Source: Kitasatospora humi (GTDB lineage: Bacteria; Actinomycetota; Actinomycetes; Streptomycetales; Streptomycetaceae). Taken from it: 42,690 nt of DNA. This document shows, piece by piece, positions 12,389-19,985 of the stretch. Both the position numbers and the translations under genes were made by a program. The notes beneath the pieces were generated by a model that worked only from the letters and a program-made list of their open reading frames with translations, was not told where the DNA came from and made no database searches. Position 1 is the first letter of the stretch. Each line of letters begins with the position of its first letter. The DNA lies in assembly GCF_020907985.1 (NCBI RefSeq), contig NZ_JAJJPA010000051.1, forward strand, positions 1-42,690, read 5' to 3'.

Positions 12389-15181
12389 ATGACGGATGGC
12401 CGACAGCCGGCAGGGACCGGCTCAGCCCTCGACCTGGGTGCCGTGTTGCGGCTGACCGCCCGCCAACTGGCCGGTGCGGCCGCCGGCCCGGGCCGGATCG
12501 CCGAGCTGGCCGCGGACCGGGTCGACCGCCCCGACGGGCTGGCCGGCGAGGAACCGGGCACCGCCCTGACCGTGCTGGTGGGCGAACCGGGCAGCGGCCG
12601 CAGCACCGAACTGGCCGCCCTGGTGGTGCGCCGGACCGGCGGCGCCCGCCCGCTGCCCACCCTCTGGCTGCGCGGCGCCGACCTGCGCCCCGGCGACGCC
12701 ACCCTGCTGCCCGCCGTGCGGCGGGCGCTCGGTGACGCGGTGCCGCCGCCCGCCGTGGCGGCCGTCTGCGCCGCCGCAGGACGCCCGCTGCTGGTGCTGC
12801 TGGACGGCCCGGAGGAGGCGCCGGCGGTGCTGGACCCCGCCTGGTGGGCCGCCGCCCTGCCCGAGCTGACGGGGCTGGGCGTGCGGCTGCTGGTGGCCTG
12901 CCGACCGGAGAGCTGGGAGCCGCCCCCCGGCGTCGGCCCGGTCCGGCTGCACCGCCTCGGCCCGCTGCACGGCGAGGCGCTGGACCGGGCCGCCCGCCGC
13001 TACGGGGTGCCGGTGCCGACCGCTGCGGCAGACCCGCTGCGGCTGCGGCTGGCCGGCGACCTGCGCGCCGCCGGTATCACCCAGCAGCCGTGCGACCAGG
13101 CCGAGTTGGTGAGCGGCTGGGTCGACCTGCGGTGCCTGCGCGCCGCCCAGCGGATCGCCGAGGAGACGGCCCGCCCCGCCTCGCACCGCAAGGGCGCGCC
13201 CGCCCCGGCCACCGCTGCGGTGACCCCCGGCCTGGTGCGCCGACTGGCCGCCGCGGTCGCCGGGCGGCTGCACACGGCGGCCCGCCGGATGCTCGGCCCC
13301 GGCCAGGGCGCCCTCAGCCGGGCCGACTTCGCGGAGCTCTTCCCGGTCGGCGGCGGCTGGGCCCGGGCGGTGCTCGCCGAGCGGCTGCTGGTGCCCGCCG
13401 GCGACGGCTACCGGCCGGCCCACGAGACGGTCTCCGACTGGCTGCAGGGCCGGCAGCTCGACCTGGACGCCGCCCTCGGCCGGCTGCTCGCCGCGCCACC
13501 GCGCCCCGGCCTGCCGCACCACCGGATCGGCGTGGTGGCGGCGGCCCTGGGAGCGGTCGGCGACCGGGGCGGCGCGGCGGCCCTGGAGCCCTGGCTACGC
13601 CGCCTCTGGCGGGCCGTCACCGATCCCGCCGCCGGGCCCGAGGCGCGCTGGTGGGCGACCCGGCTGCTGCGCGCCGCGCTGGCCGGCAGCCCGGCGCCGA
13701 CCGCCCACCGCGCCCTGCTCACCGCGCTGGCCGAACGGCTCGCCGCCGACGGCCCGCACAGCGCCCTGACCGGGTTCGGCCCCGATTTCTGGGCGGGCCT
13801 GGCGCTGCCCGATCCGCTCCGCTGGGAGCTGCTGGGCGTCCTGGTCCGGGCCGACGGCCCCGAACAGGCCCACCTCCAGCAGGCCGCCGCCCGGCTGCGC
13901 GCCGACGGCCCGGCCGCGCTGCCGCACCTGTGCCGCTGGCTGGCCGACGGCCGCGGCCTACCGGCCCGCCCCGGCGTCACCGTCGCCGACCTGGTGCAGG
14001 ACCTGCTGTACGCCCACCGGGCGCTCGCCATCGACGAGTTGACGGAGGCGCTGGTGGCGGCGGCACATCCGCGGGCGGACGCGCTGCTGACCGTGCTCGC
14101 CGTCGAGGAGCCCTCGGCACTCTGCCGCGCGGTGGACCGCTGGAGCCACGACCCGCGCCCGGAACGCCATGTGGCGGCCGCCGTGCACGGGTTGCGCACC
14201 GCGCCGTACGCCGGCCGGACCGGGCGGGAGCTGCTGCGGTTCACCGCACTCACCCTGCTGGCCCGCGAGGGCGAGCCCCAACTGCACGGCGCGGCACTGG
14301 CCTTGCTGGTCCGCGATCCGCTCACCCGGTCCGCCCACCTGATGGCGGCCCTGGCCGCCTACGCGGCCGACGACCCGTTCGTCACCCCCGAGGTGCTCGG
14401 CCTGGCGCTGGCCAGCCACCCGGCCGCCGTGCTGACCGCCTTCGAGGCCCGGCTCGCCCGGCCCGACGGCGTGCCGGGCCCGGTGCTGCGGGTGCTCGCC
14501 GAGGCGGCGCCGCTGCTGGGCGGCGCCAACGCGGCGAGCGCGCTGCCCGACCCGGCGACCCGGCTGGCCGGGCGGCTGCTGCACGGGCACCCCGAGTGGG
14601 CCGAGCCGGTTGCCGAATACCTCAGCCGCCGGCTGACCCGGCAGTGCGCCGGGCCCGGCGACCTGACCGCGCTGCTCGGTGCCGCCCCGGGCCTGCGGCC
14701 ACCGGCGGTGCGCCGGGCGTTCGCCCTGGTGCTGGCGCAGCCCGCGGCCGGCCAGCCGCTGCGCCGGGCGTTCCTGGACCGGCTGCTGGCCAGCGAACGC
14801 GACCCTGCGGTGCTCGGCCCGCTGCTGCGGCGGGTGGCGCAGCACGCGGACCGGGAGCAGCCGGAACGCAGCCGGGCGGTGGTGCGCCGGATCGCCGACC
14901 TGTGGCCCCGGGAGGACGGCGGCGCGGCCGGGCTCGACGCACTGCTGGTGCGCTGCGCGGGCCACAGCGCCGGGTTCGCCCGGCTGCTCGCCGAATGGCC
15001 GCTCGACGCCCGCCCGCCGGCCGGCGGGCCGCGCCTGCGGCGGATGCGGGCCCTGCCGGCCCGCGGCCGGGATCCGCAGTACGCGGCCGCCGAGGCCGAG
15101 CGCGCCCCGGTCGTGGCCCTGCCGCTCGGCTCAGGAGGCGTTCCGGTGCCGGGCCGGCTGCGGGCGCATGGCACGCTATAG
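12389..15181 (+). CDS. Large P-loop NTPase, STAND/NACHT-like, with long helical C-terminal region
   Basis: A 930-residue protein. The Walker A loop is GEPGSGRST (residues 65-73, with Arg in place of the usual Lys), and the Walker B strand is LLVLLDG with D139. LLVACRPESW (about 166-175) resembles the sensor-1 strand of NACHT/STAND ATPases. About residues 330-900 are Ala/Leu-rich amphipathic helices in irregular repeats, which may be HEAT/ARM-like, with no clear catalytic motif. STAND proteins are signal-responsive switches that assemble on ligand binding. Translation probably starts at ATG 12389 after GGGGAGG; a GTG at 12371 is possible. It stands alone between terminators and ribF. No transmembrane segment or effector domain is evident. 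I do not recognise a specific function. Confidence 0.65.
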   Translation: MTDGRQPAGTGSALDLGAVLRLTARQLAGAAAGPGRIAELAADRVDRPDGLAGEEPGTALTVLVGEPGSGRSTELAALVVRRTGGARPLPTLWLRGADLRPGDATLLPAVRRALGDAVPPPAVAAVCAAAGRPLLVLLDGPEEAPAVLDPAWWAAALPELTGLGVRLLVACRPESWEPPPGVGPVRLHRLGPLHGEALDRAARRYGVPVPTAAADPLRLRLAGDLRAAGITQQPCDQAELVSGWVDLRCLRAAQRIAEETARPASHRKGAPAPATAAVTPGLVRRLAAAVAGRLHTAARRMLGPGQGALSRADFAELFPVGGGWARAVLAERLLVPAGDGYRPAHETVSDWLQGRQLDLDAALGRLLAAPPRPGLPHHRIGVVAAALGAVGDRGGAAALEPWLRRLWRAVTDPAAGPEARWWATRLLRAALAGSPAPTAHRALLTALAERLAADGPHSALTGFGPDFWAGLALPDPLRWELLGVLVRADGPEQAHLQQAAARLRADGPAALPHLCRWLADGRGLPARPGVTVADLVQDLLYAHRALAIDELTEALVAAAHPRADALLTVLAVEEPSALCRAVDRWSHDPRPERHVAAAVHGLRTAPYAGRTGRELLRFTALTLLAREGEPQLHGAALALLVRDPLTRSAHLMAALAAYAADDPFVTPEVLGLALASHPAAVLTAFEARLARPDGVPGPVLRVLAEAAPLLGGANAASALPDPATRLAGRLLHGHPEWAEPVAEYLSRRLTRQCAGPGDLTALLGAAPGLRPPAVRRAFALVLAQPAAGQPLRRAFLDRLLASERDPAVLGPLLRRVAQHADREQPERSRAVVRRIADLWPREDGGAAGLDALLVRCAGHSAGFARLLAEWPLDARPPAGGPRLRRMRALPARGRDPQYAAAEAERAPVVALPLGSGGVPVPGRLRAHGTL

Positions 15182-15245
15182 GGGTTCGAGTCGGAGCGTG
15201 CGAGCCCCCAAGCGAGCGGGGCGGTCTGGTAGAGGAGCGGTCAGG

Positions 15246-16184
15246 GTGCAGCGCTGGCGTGGCCTGGAGGAGATTCCCGGCGACTGGGGACGTAGCGTCG
15301 TCACCATCGGTTCCTTCGACGGTGTGCACCTCGGGCACCAGCTGATCATCGACCGGGCGGTCGCCCGGGCCCGTGAACTGGGCGCCAAGGCCGTGGTGGT
15401 CACCTTCGACCCGCACCCCAGCGAGGTGGTCCGCCCCGGCAGCCATCCGCCGCTGCTGGCCCCGCAGCCGTTCCGGGCCGAGCTGATCGCGGCGCGCGGC
15501 GCCGACGCGGTACTGGTGCTGCCGTTCACCGCGGCGCTCTCCCAGGAGTCGCCGCAGGAGTTCGTGCAGCGGGTGCTGGTGGACGCGCTGCACGCCAAGC
15601 TGGTGATCGAGGGTCCCAACTTCCGCTTCGGACACCGGGCGGCCGGCAACGTCGAGCTGCTCGCGGAGCTGGGTCGGGCGGCCGACTTCGAGGTGGAGGT
15701 GCTCGACCTCAAGGTGCGCGGCACGGCGGGCGGCGGCGAGCCGTTCTCGTCCACCCTGGTGCGTCGCCTGATCGCCGAGGGCGACATGACCGGCGCCGCC
15801 GAGGTGCTCGGCCGGCCGCACCGGGTCGAGGGGCTGGTGGTGCGCGGCGCGCAGCGCGGCCGCGACCTGGGTTACCCGACCGCCAACGTGGACACCGTGC
15901 CGCACAGCGCGATCCCGGCCGACGGGGTCTACGCGGGCTGGCTCACCGCGCTCGGCGAGCGCATGCCGGCCGCCATCTCGGTCGGCACCAACCCGACGTT
16001 CGACGGTACCGTCCGCACCGTCGAGGCCTATGCGATCGACCGGGTCGGCCTGGACCTCTACGGGCAGCAGGTGGCGGTGGAGTTCCTGGCCTACCTGCGC
16101 GGGATGGAGAAGTTCGACACCATCGAGGCGCTCCTCGACCGGATGGCCGACGACGTGAAGCAGGCCCGGGAGCTGACCGCCTGA
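15246..16184 (+). CDS. ribF: Bifunctional riboflavin kinase / FMN adenylyltransferase
   Basis: A 312-residue RibF. The N-terminal nucleotidyltransferase has GSFDGVHLGH with the H28-x-x-H31 motif, TFDPHPSEV, and GPNFRFGHRAAGN. The linker SSTLVRRLIAEGDMTGA leads to the C-terminal kinase (RGRDLGYPTANV, GVYAGW, NPTFDGTVRTVEAY). It converts riboflavin to FMN and then FAD. The start is GTG 15246 with GAGGAG upstream; longer in-frame extensions overlap the NTPase gene and lack similarity. The gene ends shortly before a perfect palindromic terminator shared with the convergent MinD-like gene. Confidence 0.95.
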   Translation: MQRWRGLEEIPGDWGRSVVTIGSFDGVHLGHQLIIDRAVARARELGAKAVVVTFDPHPSEVVRPGSHPPLLAPQPFRAELIAARGADAVLVLPFTAALSQESPQEFVQRVLVDALHAKLVIEGPNFRFGHRAAGNVELLAELGRAADFEVEVLDLKVRGTAGGGEPFSSTLVRRLIAEGDMTGAAEVLGRPHRVEGLVVRGAQRGRDLGYPTANVDTVPHSAIPADGVYAGWLTALGERMPAAISVGTNPTFDGTVRTVEAYAIDRVGLDLYGQQVAVEFLAYLRGMEKFDTIEALLDRMADDVKQARELTA

Positions 16185-16205
16185 CGGCACGTCGGTGCAT
16201 GGCGA

Positions 16206-16239
16206 GGGCCCGCGTCCGGTTCGAACCGGACGCGGGCCC
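16206..16239. terminator. 34-bp perfect palindrome, bidirectional terminator
   Basis: GGGCCCGCGTCCGGTTC (16206-16222) is followed directly by its exact reverse complement (16223-16239) with no spacer. It lies between the stops of convergent ribF (16184) and the MinD-like gene (16252), so it most likely terminates both. Confidence 0.75.
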
Positions 16240-16251
16240 CGCTGGTTCCGC

Positions 16252-18354
16252 TCACTGCTGCGGCGGCGGCGGGTAGCCGTAGCCACCCTGGGGCGGCTGC
16301 TGGGCCCACGGCTGGCCGGTCTGCGGCGCCCCCTGCTGCGGGTAGCCGTAACCGCCCGGCTGCGGAGCGGCCGGCCACGGCCCGCCGGGCGCGGCCGGGT
16401 GCCGGCCCCACTGCTGCGGACCGCCCTGCTGCGGACCGCCGGCCGCCTGCTGCTGCCAGGCGGCCTGCTGCGCCTGCTGGGCCCGGACGATGTCCTCGCC
16501 GACCAGGGTGGCCAGATCGAAGTACGCCTCGCGGACCTTGGGCCGCATCATGTCCAGGTTGACCTCGGCGCCGGCCGCCAGGCTCTCGTCGAACGGCACC
16601 ACCACGACGCCGCGGCAGCGGGTCTGGAAGTGCGCCACGATGTCCTCGATCCGGATCATCTTGCTGGTCTCGCGGACCCCGGAGACCACCGTGATGCTGC
16701 GCTGCACCAGATCCGCGTAGCCGTGCGCGGAGAGCCAGTCCAGCGTGGTGCTGGCGCTGCTGGCACCGTCCACGCTGGGAGTGGCCACGATGATCAGCTG
16801 ATCGGCCAGGTCCAGCACCCCGCGCATCGCGCTGTACAGCAGGCCGGTGCCGGAGTCGGTCAGGATGATCGGGTACTGGCGGCCCAGCACGTCGATCACC
16901 GCCCGGTAGTCCGAGTCGTTGAACGTGGTGGAGACCGCCGGGTCCACGTCGTTGGCGATGATCTCCAGGCCGGAGTTCATGTCCTGCGAGGTGTACTGGC
17001 GGATGTCCATGTAGCTGTGCAGGTGCGGGATGGCCGTCACCAGGTCGCGGATGGTGGCACCGGTCTGCCGCTTGATGCGGCGGCCCAGGGTGCCGGCGTC
17101 CGGGTTGGCGTCGATCGCGATCACCTTGTCCTGGCGCTCGCTGGCCAGGGTCGCGCCCAGGGCGGTGGTGGTCGTGGTCTTGCCGACGCCCCCCTTGAGG
17201 CTGATCACCGCGATCCGGTAGCAGCTGAGCACCGGCGTCCGGATGATCCCGAGCCGGCGCTCGCGCTCCGCGGCCGCCGCCTTGCCGCCGAACTTCAGCC
17301 GCGGCGTCTGGCGCTGCTGCTTGGGCTGGCTGCGCAGCAGGCGGTCCGAGTTGAGCTCGACGGCGGCGGTGAAGCCGAGCGGCGCGCCCTGGGCCACCGG
17401 CTGCTGCTGGTTGGGCTGCTGGAACGCGGCGGGGGCCTGCGGCACGGCCTGCTGCTGGCTCGGGTACGGCTGCTGGCCGGGGACGGGCTGCTGCGGGAGC
17501 GGCTGCGGCGCCTGCGGGCCGGCGGGGTAGGCGGGGCCCGGCTGCGGCCAGCCGCCGGCCTGGCGCGGGTCCACGGGCGGCTGCGGGGCCGGGGGTTGGG
17601 CCGGGCCGGGCTGGGCCTGGTGGGGGTGTGCGGGACCGGGCCCGGCCTGGTGGGGCTGGGCCGGGCCGGGCTGGGCCTGGTGGGGCTGGGCCTGCCACGG
17701 GCCGGGCGGCTGGGCCTGGCCCTGGTAGGGACCTGCCGAAGGAGCGCTCGGCGGAGTGGGGAGGCTGTCGGCGACCGGCGGTTGCGGGAGCGGCAGGCCG
17801 GACTGCGGAGCACCCGGGTACTGCTGCAGGTGTGGCGGATAGGCGCTGGGCGGGTAGGCACTGTCGGGCTGTCCCGGCTGTCCCGGCTGACCCGGCTGAC
17901 CCGGCTGACCCGGACCGGTGGGTGACTGCGGCGGGGCCACCCAGAACGACGTCGCCTCGGGTGCGGCCGGTGCCCCCGCGGCACCCGGCCATCCGGGCGT
18001 CTGGTCCTGCGGTGCCGTCGGCGGGGCGTCGACCGGGCGCGGCTGCGGGCCGCCGGGCGACGGCGCGGCGGGCGGCGGGGTGTCCGCCACCGGTGCCGCG
18101 GGCGGTGCCGGATCGACCGGCACGGCCACATCGGCGGGGGTCGGCTCCGGCGTGGCAGGCGCGGCCGGCGCGGGTGCCGGTGCCGGTGCGGGCGGGGTGG
18201 CGGTGGGCGTCGCCGAGGGCGTCACGGTGGACGGGGCCGCCGCCTCGCCCTGCGTGTACCAGGAGGGCGGGGTGTAGTCGGGCGCGTCCGACCAGTCGTC
18301 GTCGTCCTCCGCCGGGTTGTCGCCGACGTAGACGCCGTCCCGATCGCTGCTCAC
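16252..18354 (-). CDS. MinD/ParA-type ATPase with Pro/Gln-rich N-terminus, EspI-like, T7SS-associated
   Basis: A 700-residue protein. Residues 1-20 are acidic (NPAEDDDD), and about 30-340 are Pro/Ala/Gln-rich and probably disordered, with tandem GQP and QPGPAQPHQA repeats. A MinD/ParA ATPase domain follows: the deviant Walker A KGGVGKTTT at 387-395, VIAIDANPDAGTLG, and ILTDSGTGL. The tail (about 640-700) has GGYGYP/PQQ repeats. Mycobacterial EspI and related ESX-linked ATPases share this layout and are thought to tune secretion. It is the last gene of the minus-strand run beginning with eccE, but a 135-base gap with its own likely promoter precedes it. GTG 18354 follows GAGGGAG. Confidence 0.82.
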   Translation of the reverse strand: MSSDRDGVYVGDNPAEDDDDWSDAPDYTPPSWYTQGEAAAPSTVTPSATPTATPPAPAPAPAPAAPATPEPTPADVAVPVDPAPPAAPVADTPPPAAPSPGGPQPRPVDAPPTAPQDQTPGWPGAAGAPAAPEATSFWVAPPQSPTGPGQPGQPGQPGQPGQPDSAYPPSAYPPHLQQYPGAPQSGLPLPQPPVADSLPTPPSAPSAGPYQGQAQPPGPWQAQPHQAQPGPAQPHQAGPGPAHPHQAQPGPAQPPAPQPPVDPRQAGGWPQPGPAYPAGPQAPQPLPQQPVPGQQPYPSQQQAVPQAPAAFQQPNQQQPVAQGAPLGFTAAVELNSDRLLRSQPKQQRQTPRLKFGGKAAAAERERRLGIIRTPVLSCYRIAVISLKGGVGKTTTTTALGATLASERQDKVIAIDANPDAGTLGRRIKRQTGATIRDLVTAIPHLHSYMDIRQYTSQDMNSGLEIIANDVDPAVSTTFNDSDYRAVIDVLGRQYPIILTDSGTGLLYSAMRGVLDLADQLIIVATPSVDGASSASTTLDWLSAHGYADLVQRSITVVSGVRETSKMIRIEDIVAHFQTRCRGVVVVPFDESLAAGAEVNLDMMRPKVREAYFDLATLVGEDIVRAQQAQQAAWQQQAAGGPQQGGPQQWGRHPAAPGGPWPAAPQPGGYGYPQQGAPQTGQPWAQQPPQGGYGYPPPPQQ
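17580..17920 (-). repeat. Tandem repeats in the MinD-like gene
   Basis: A nine-base unit near CCGGCTGAC (plus-strand reading) repeats about five times at 17870-17916, encoding GQP copies. Longer repeats of GGGCCGGGCTGGGCCTGG type at 17600-17700 encode QPGPAQPHQA copies. These low-complexity tracts are likely to vary in length. Confidence 0.65.
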
Positions 18355-18402
18355 CTTGGCTCCCTCGTGTTCGCCGCCGCTCTTCGCGGTGCCGTAGGCA
18401 CA

Positions 18403-18430
18403 AGACTAGAACCTGAACCCTGCCAGGTTG
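18403..18430 (-). promoter_or_regulatory. Candidate promoter and dyad upstream of the MinD-like gene
   Basis: On the minus strand TAGTCT (plus coordinates 18403-18408) fits a -10 box 48 bases before the GTG start. A dyad AACCTG-N8-CAGGTT (18410-18429) covers the spacer just upstream. The -35 match is poor. This supports separate control of the ATPase from the eccE run. Confidence 0.35.
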
Positions 18431-18489
18431 ACCGTGTGTTTGCTCCCATCTGACCGTGCGGCGGCCGGATCAGGTCGCCCGACGCCTGG

Positions 18490-19182
18490 TCAGGGTTTCG
18501 CGTACAGCTGGGCCCGCAGAGCCAGGGTGTCGTTGGCGAGACCGGCCAGGTCGTCCTCGTTCGGGCCGCCGCTGCGGTAGTTGGCCAGTTGGACGGTGCC
18601 CATGGTGCTGCGGTTGGCCCAGGTGCACCAGCCGAACTTGAGCGTGCCGTCGTTGAGCTGCATTCCGCCGCACTTGATCGGGACGTCGCCGGAACCGGCC
18701 GGTCCGGCCGAGTAGCTGTGCAGCGGCGTGATCTGCTGGATCCCGGCCGGCTGGAGGTCGTCGATCGCCAACTGCATCCGGTGGGCCGGGTCGTCGATCT
18801 TTCCGTAGGCGGAGAAGACCTGGTAGTCGGGGTTGGTGCCCAGGGTGCCGTCCGGGCTGTAGGAGAGCTTGACCCGGACCAGGCCGACGAACTGCTTCTC
18901 GCGGCCGCTCTGCGCGCTCTCGGCGTCGCTGCGCGGGCGGTTCGCGGCGGTGGGCAGGAGCAGCTTGAGCGGCCGGCCGTGCATCGTGACCGTGTTCGGC
19001 GAGCTCAGGGTGTGCACGGTCGGCGGCGGATCGAACTCCTTCGTGACCGACGACCAGCTCACCGCCGTGATCAGCCCGACCGACAGCAGGGTGATCGGGA
19101 CGGACACCCGGACCACCCGCCAGTTGACGGGACCGAACCGGGACGGTCGGGGTGCGGCTCGCGGCGGTTGGTAGTTGCTCAT
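18490..19182 (-). CDS. Unnamed membrane-anchored protein of the T7SS locus
   Basis: A 230-residue protein I do not recognise. A basic N-terminus precedes one transmembrane helix (about residues 24-44, VRVSVPITLLSVGLITAVSW); the rest should face outside. The exported part contains two Cys (KCGGMQL and FGWCTWANRS, about 30 residues apart) that could form a disulfide, with conserved-looking aromatic residues around them. The ATG at 19182 has only a distant GGGAG. It lies between the 254-residue gene and the MinD-like gene on the same strand, so a role around the secretion channel is inferred from context only. Confidence 0.6.
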   Translation of the reverse strand: MSNYQPPRAAPRPSRFGPVNWRVVRVSVPITLLSVGLITAVSWSSVTKEFDPPPTVHTLSSPNTVTMHGRPLKLLLPTAANRPRSDAESAQSGREKQFVGLVRVKLSYSPDGTLGTNPDYQVFSAYGKIDDPAHRMQLAIDDLQPAGIQQITPLHSYSAGPAGSGDVPIKCGGMQLNDGTLKFGWCTWANRSTMGTVQLANYRSGGPNEDDLAGLANDTLALRAQLYAKP

Positions 19183-19220
19183 GGTGGAGTGGATGACGCT
19201 CCCGGTCCGATCACGGTTGC

Positions 19221-19985
19221 TCAGTCGACCCGGCGGGCCGGGCCGAGCAGCTGCTGCTCCGCCTGCGCCGGGTCGAGGCGCACGTACTGGCGGCGGATCC
19301 GGGTGGCCCACAGGGTGTACTCGTCGCCCAGGGTGGGCAGCGCGGCGACGTCCTCGCCGCTCACCGTCAGCAGACGGCCGATCAGCTCGGCCTCCGGCGG
19401 GGAGACCCGCTGCACCCCCACCAGATCGGCGGAGTTGAGCACCCGGGCGGCGTTCGGCCCGAGGAACGGCAGCAGCGTCAGGGTGGACTGCCAAGGGGTG
19501 GCGGAGAGCCGGCTGCGCGGCGGCTTCGGCCCCAGGTCGCGCACCACCAGCACCGGAGCCGACACCGACGCGCCCTGCGCACCGAGGCGTCCGATCTGGT
19601 GCACGGTCACGCACGGCTGCCCGCCGCCCGCCGCCTGCGCCAGCGGCGCCCACAGCTGCGGCCGAGCGGTCTCCACCGCCACCCGGGCGCCGGTCGCGGC
19701 GGCCCGCAGCGCCAGGACCTGTGCCGTCCACACCCCGCCGACCAACACCACGTCATAGGCGGTGGGCCGGAACAGGCCGAGCACCGAGGGCCGCTGCTCG
19801 GGGTAGTCCTCGCCGATCAGCACACCGTCGTCGCCGACCGGGAAGGAGAGCGCGGACAGGTCCGCGGACGCCAGCACGTGCAGTTCGCGGCGCGGGCCGC
19901 GCAGGCCGAAACCGGCTCGGATCCGGGTGGTGACCTTGCCGCGCTCCTGGACGGGCGGCGTGGTCGGATACGTCTGGTAGGCCAT
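19221..19985 (-). CDS. Unnamed soluble protein coupled to eccE
   Basis: A 254-residue protein without signal peptide or membrane segment. A central Rossmann-like stretch (AYDVVLVGGVWTAQVLALRA, then GARVAVETARPQLW) alternates strands and helices, but no classical nucleotide-binding glycine loop is obvious. It has an Arg/Tyr-rich C-terminus (WATRIRRQYVRLDP). The start ATG overlaps the eccE stop by one base (TGATG), which implies translational coupling and a stoichiometric link to EccE. GGGGGA lies nine bases upstream. I cannot assign a function; an accessory or cytosolic adaptor of the ESX machine is the simplest inference. Confidence 0.6.
   Translation of the reverse strand: MAYQTYPTTPPVQERGKVTTRIRAGFGLRGPRRELHVLASADLSALSFPVGDDGVLIGEDYPEQRPSVLGLFRPTAYDVVLVGGVWTAQVLALRAAATGARVAVETARPQLWAPLAQAAGGGQPCVTVHQIGRLGAQGASVSAPVLVVRDLGPKPPRSRLSATPWQSTLTLLPFLGPNAARVLNSADLVGVQRVSPPEAELIGRLLTVSGEDVAALPTLGDEYTLWATRIRRQYVRLDPAQAEQQLLGPARRVD

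Noticed and set aside
12844..15345. Second long plus-strand frame within the NTPase gene, very Arg/Ala/Pro/Gly-rich
   Set aside because: Out-of-frame shadow. The other frame has Walker motifs, a good ribosome site and normal third-position GC bias.
17580..17920. Short GC-rich repeats considered as a CRISPR array
   Set aside because: Units are 9-30 bases, contiguous with no unique spacers and in frame with Pro/Gln-rich coding sequence; no cas genes.
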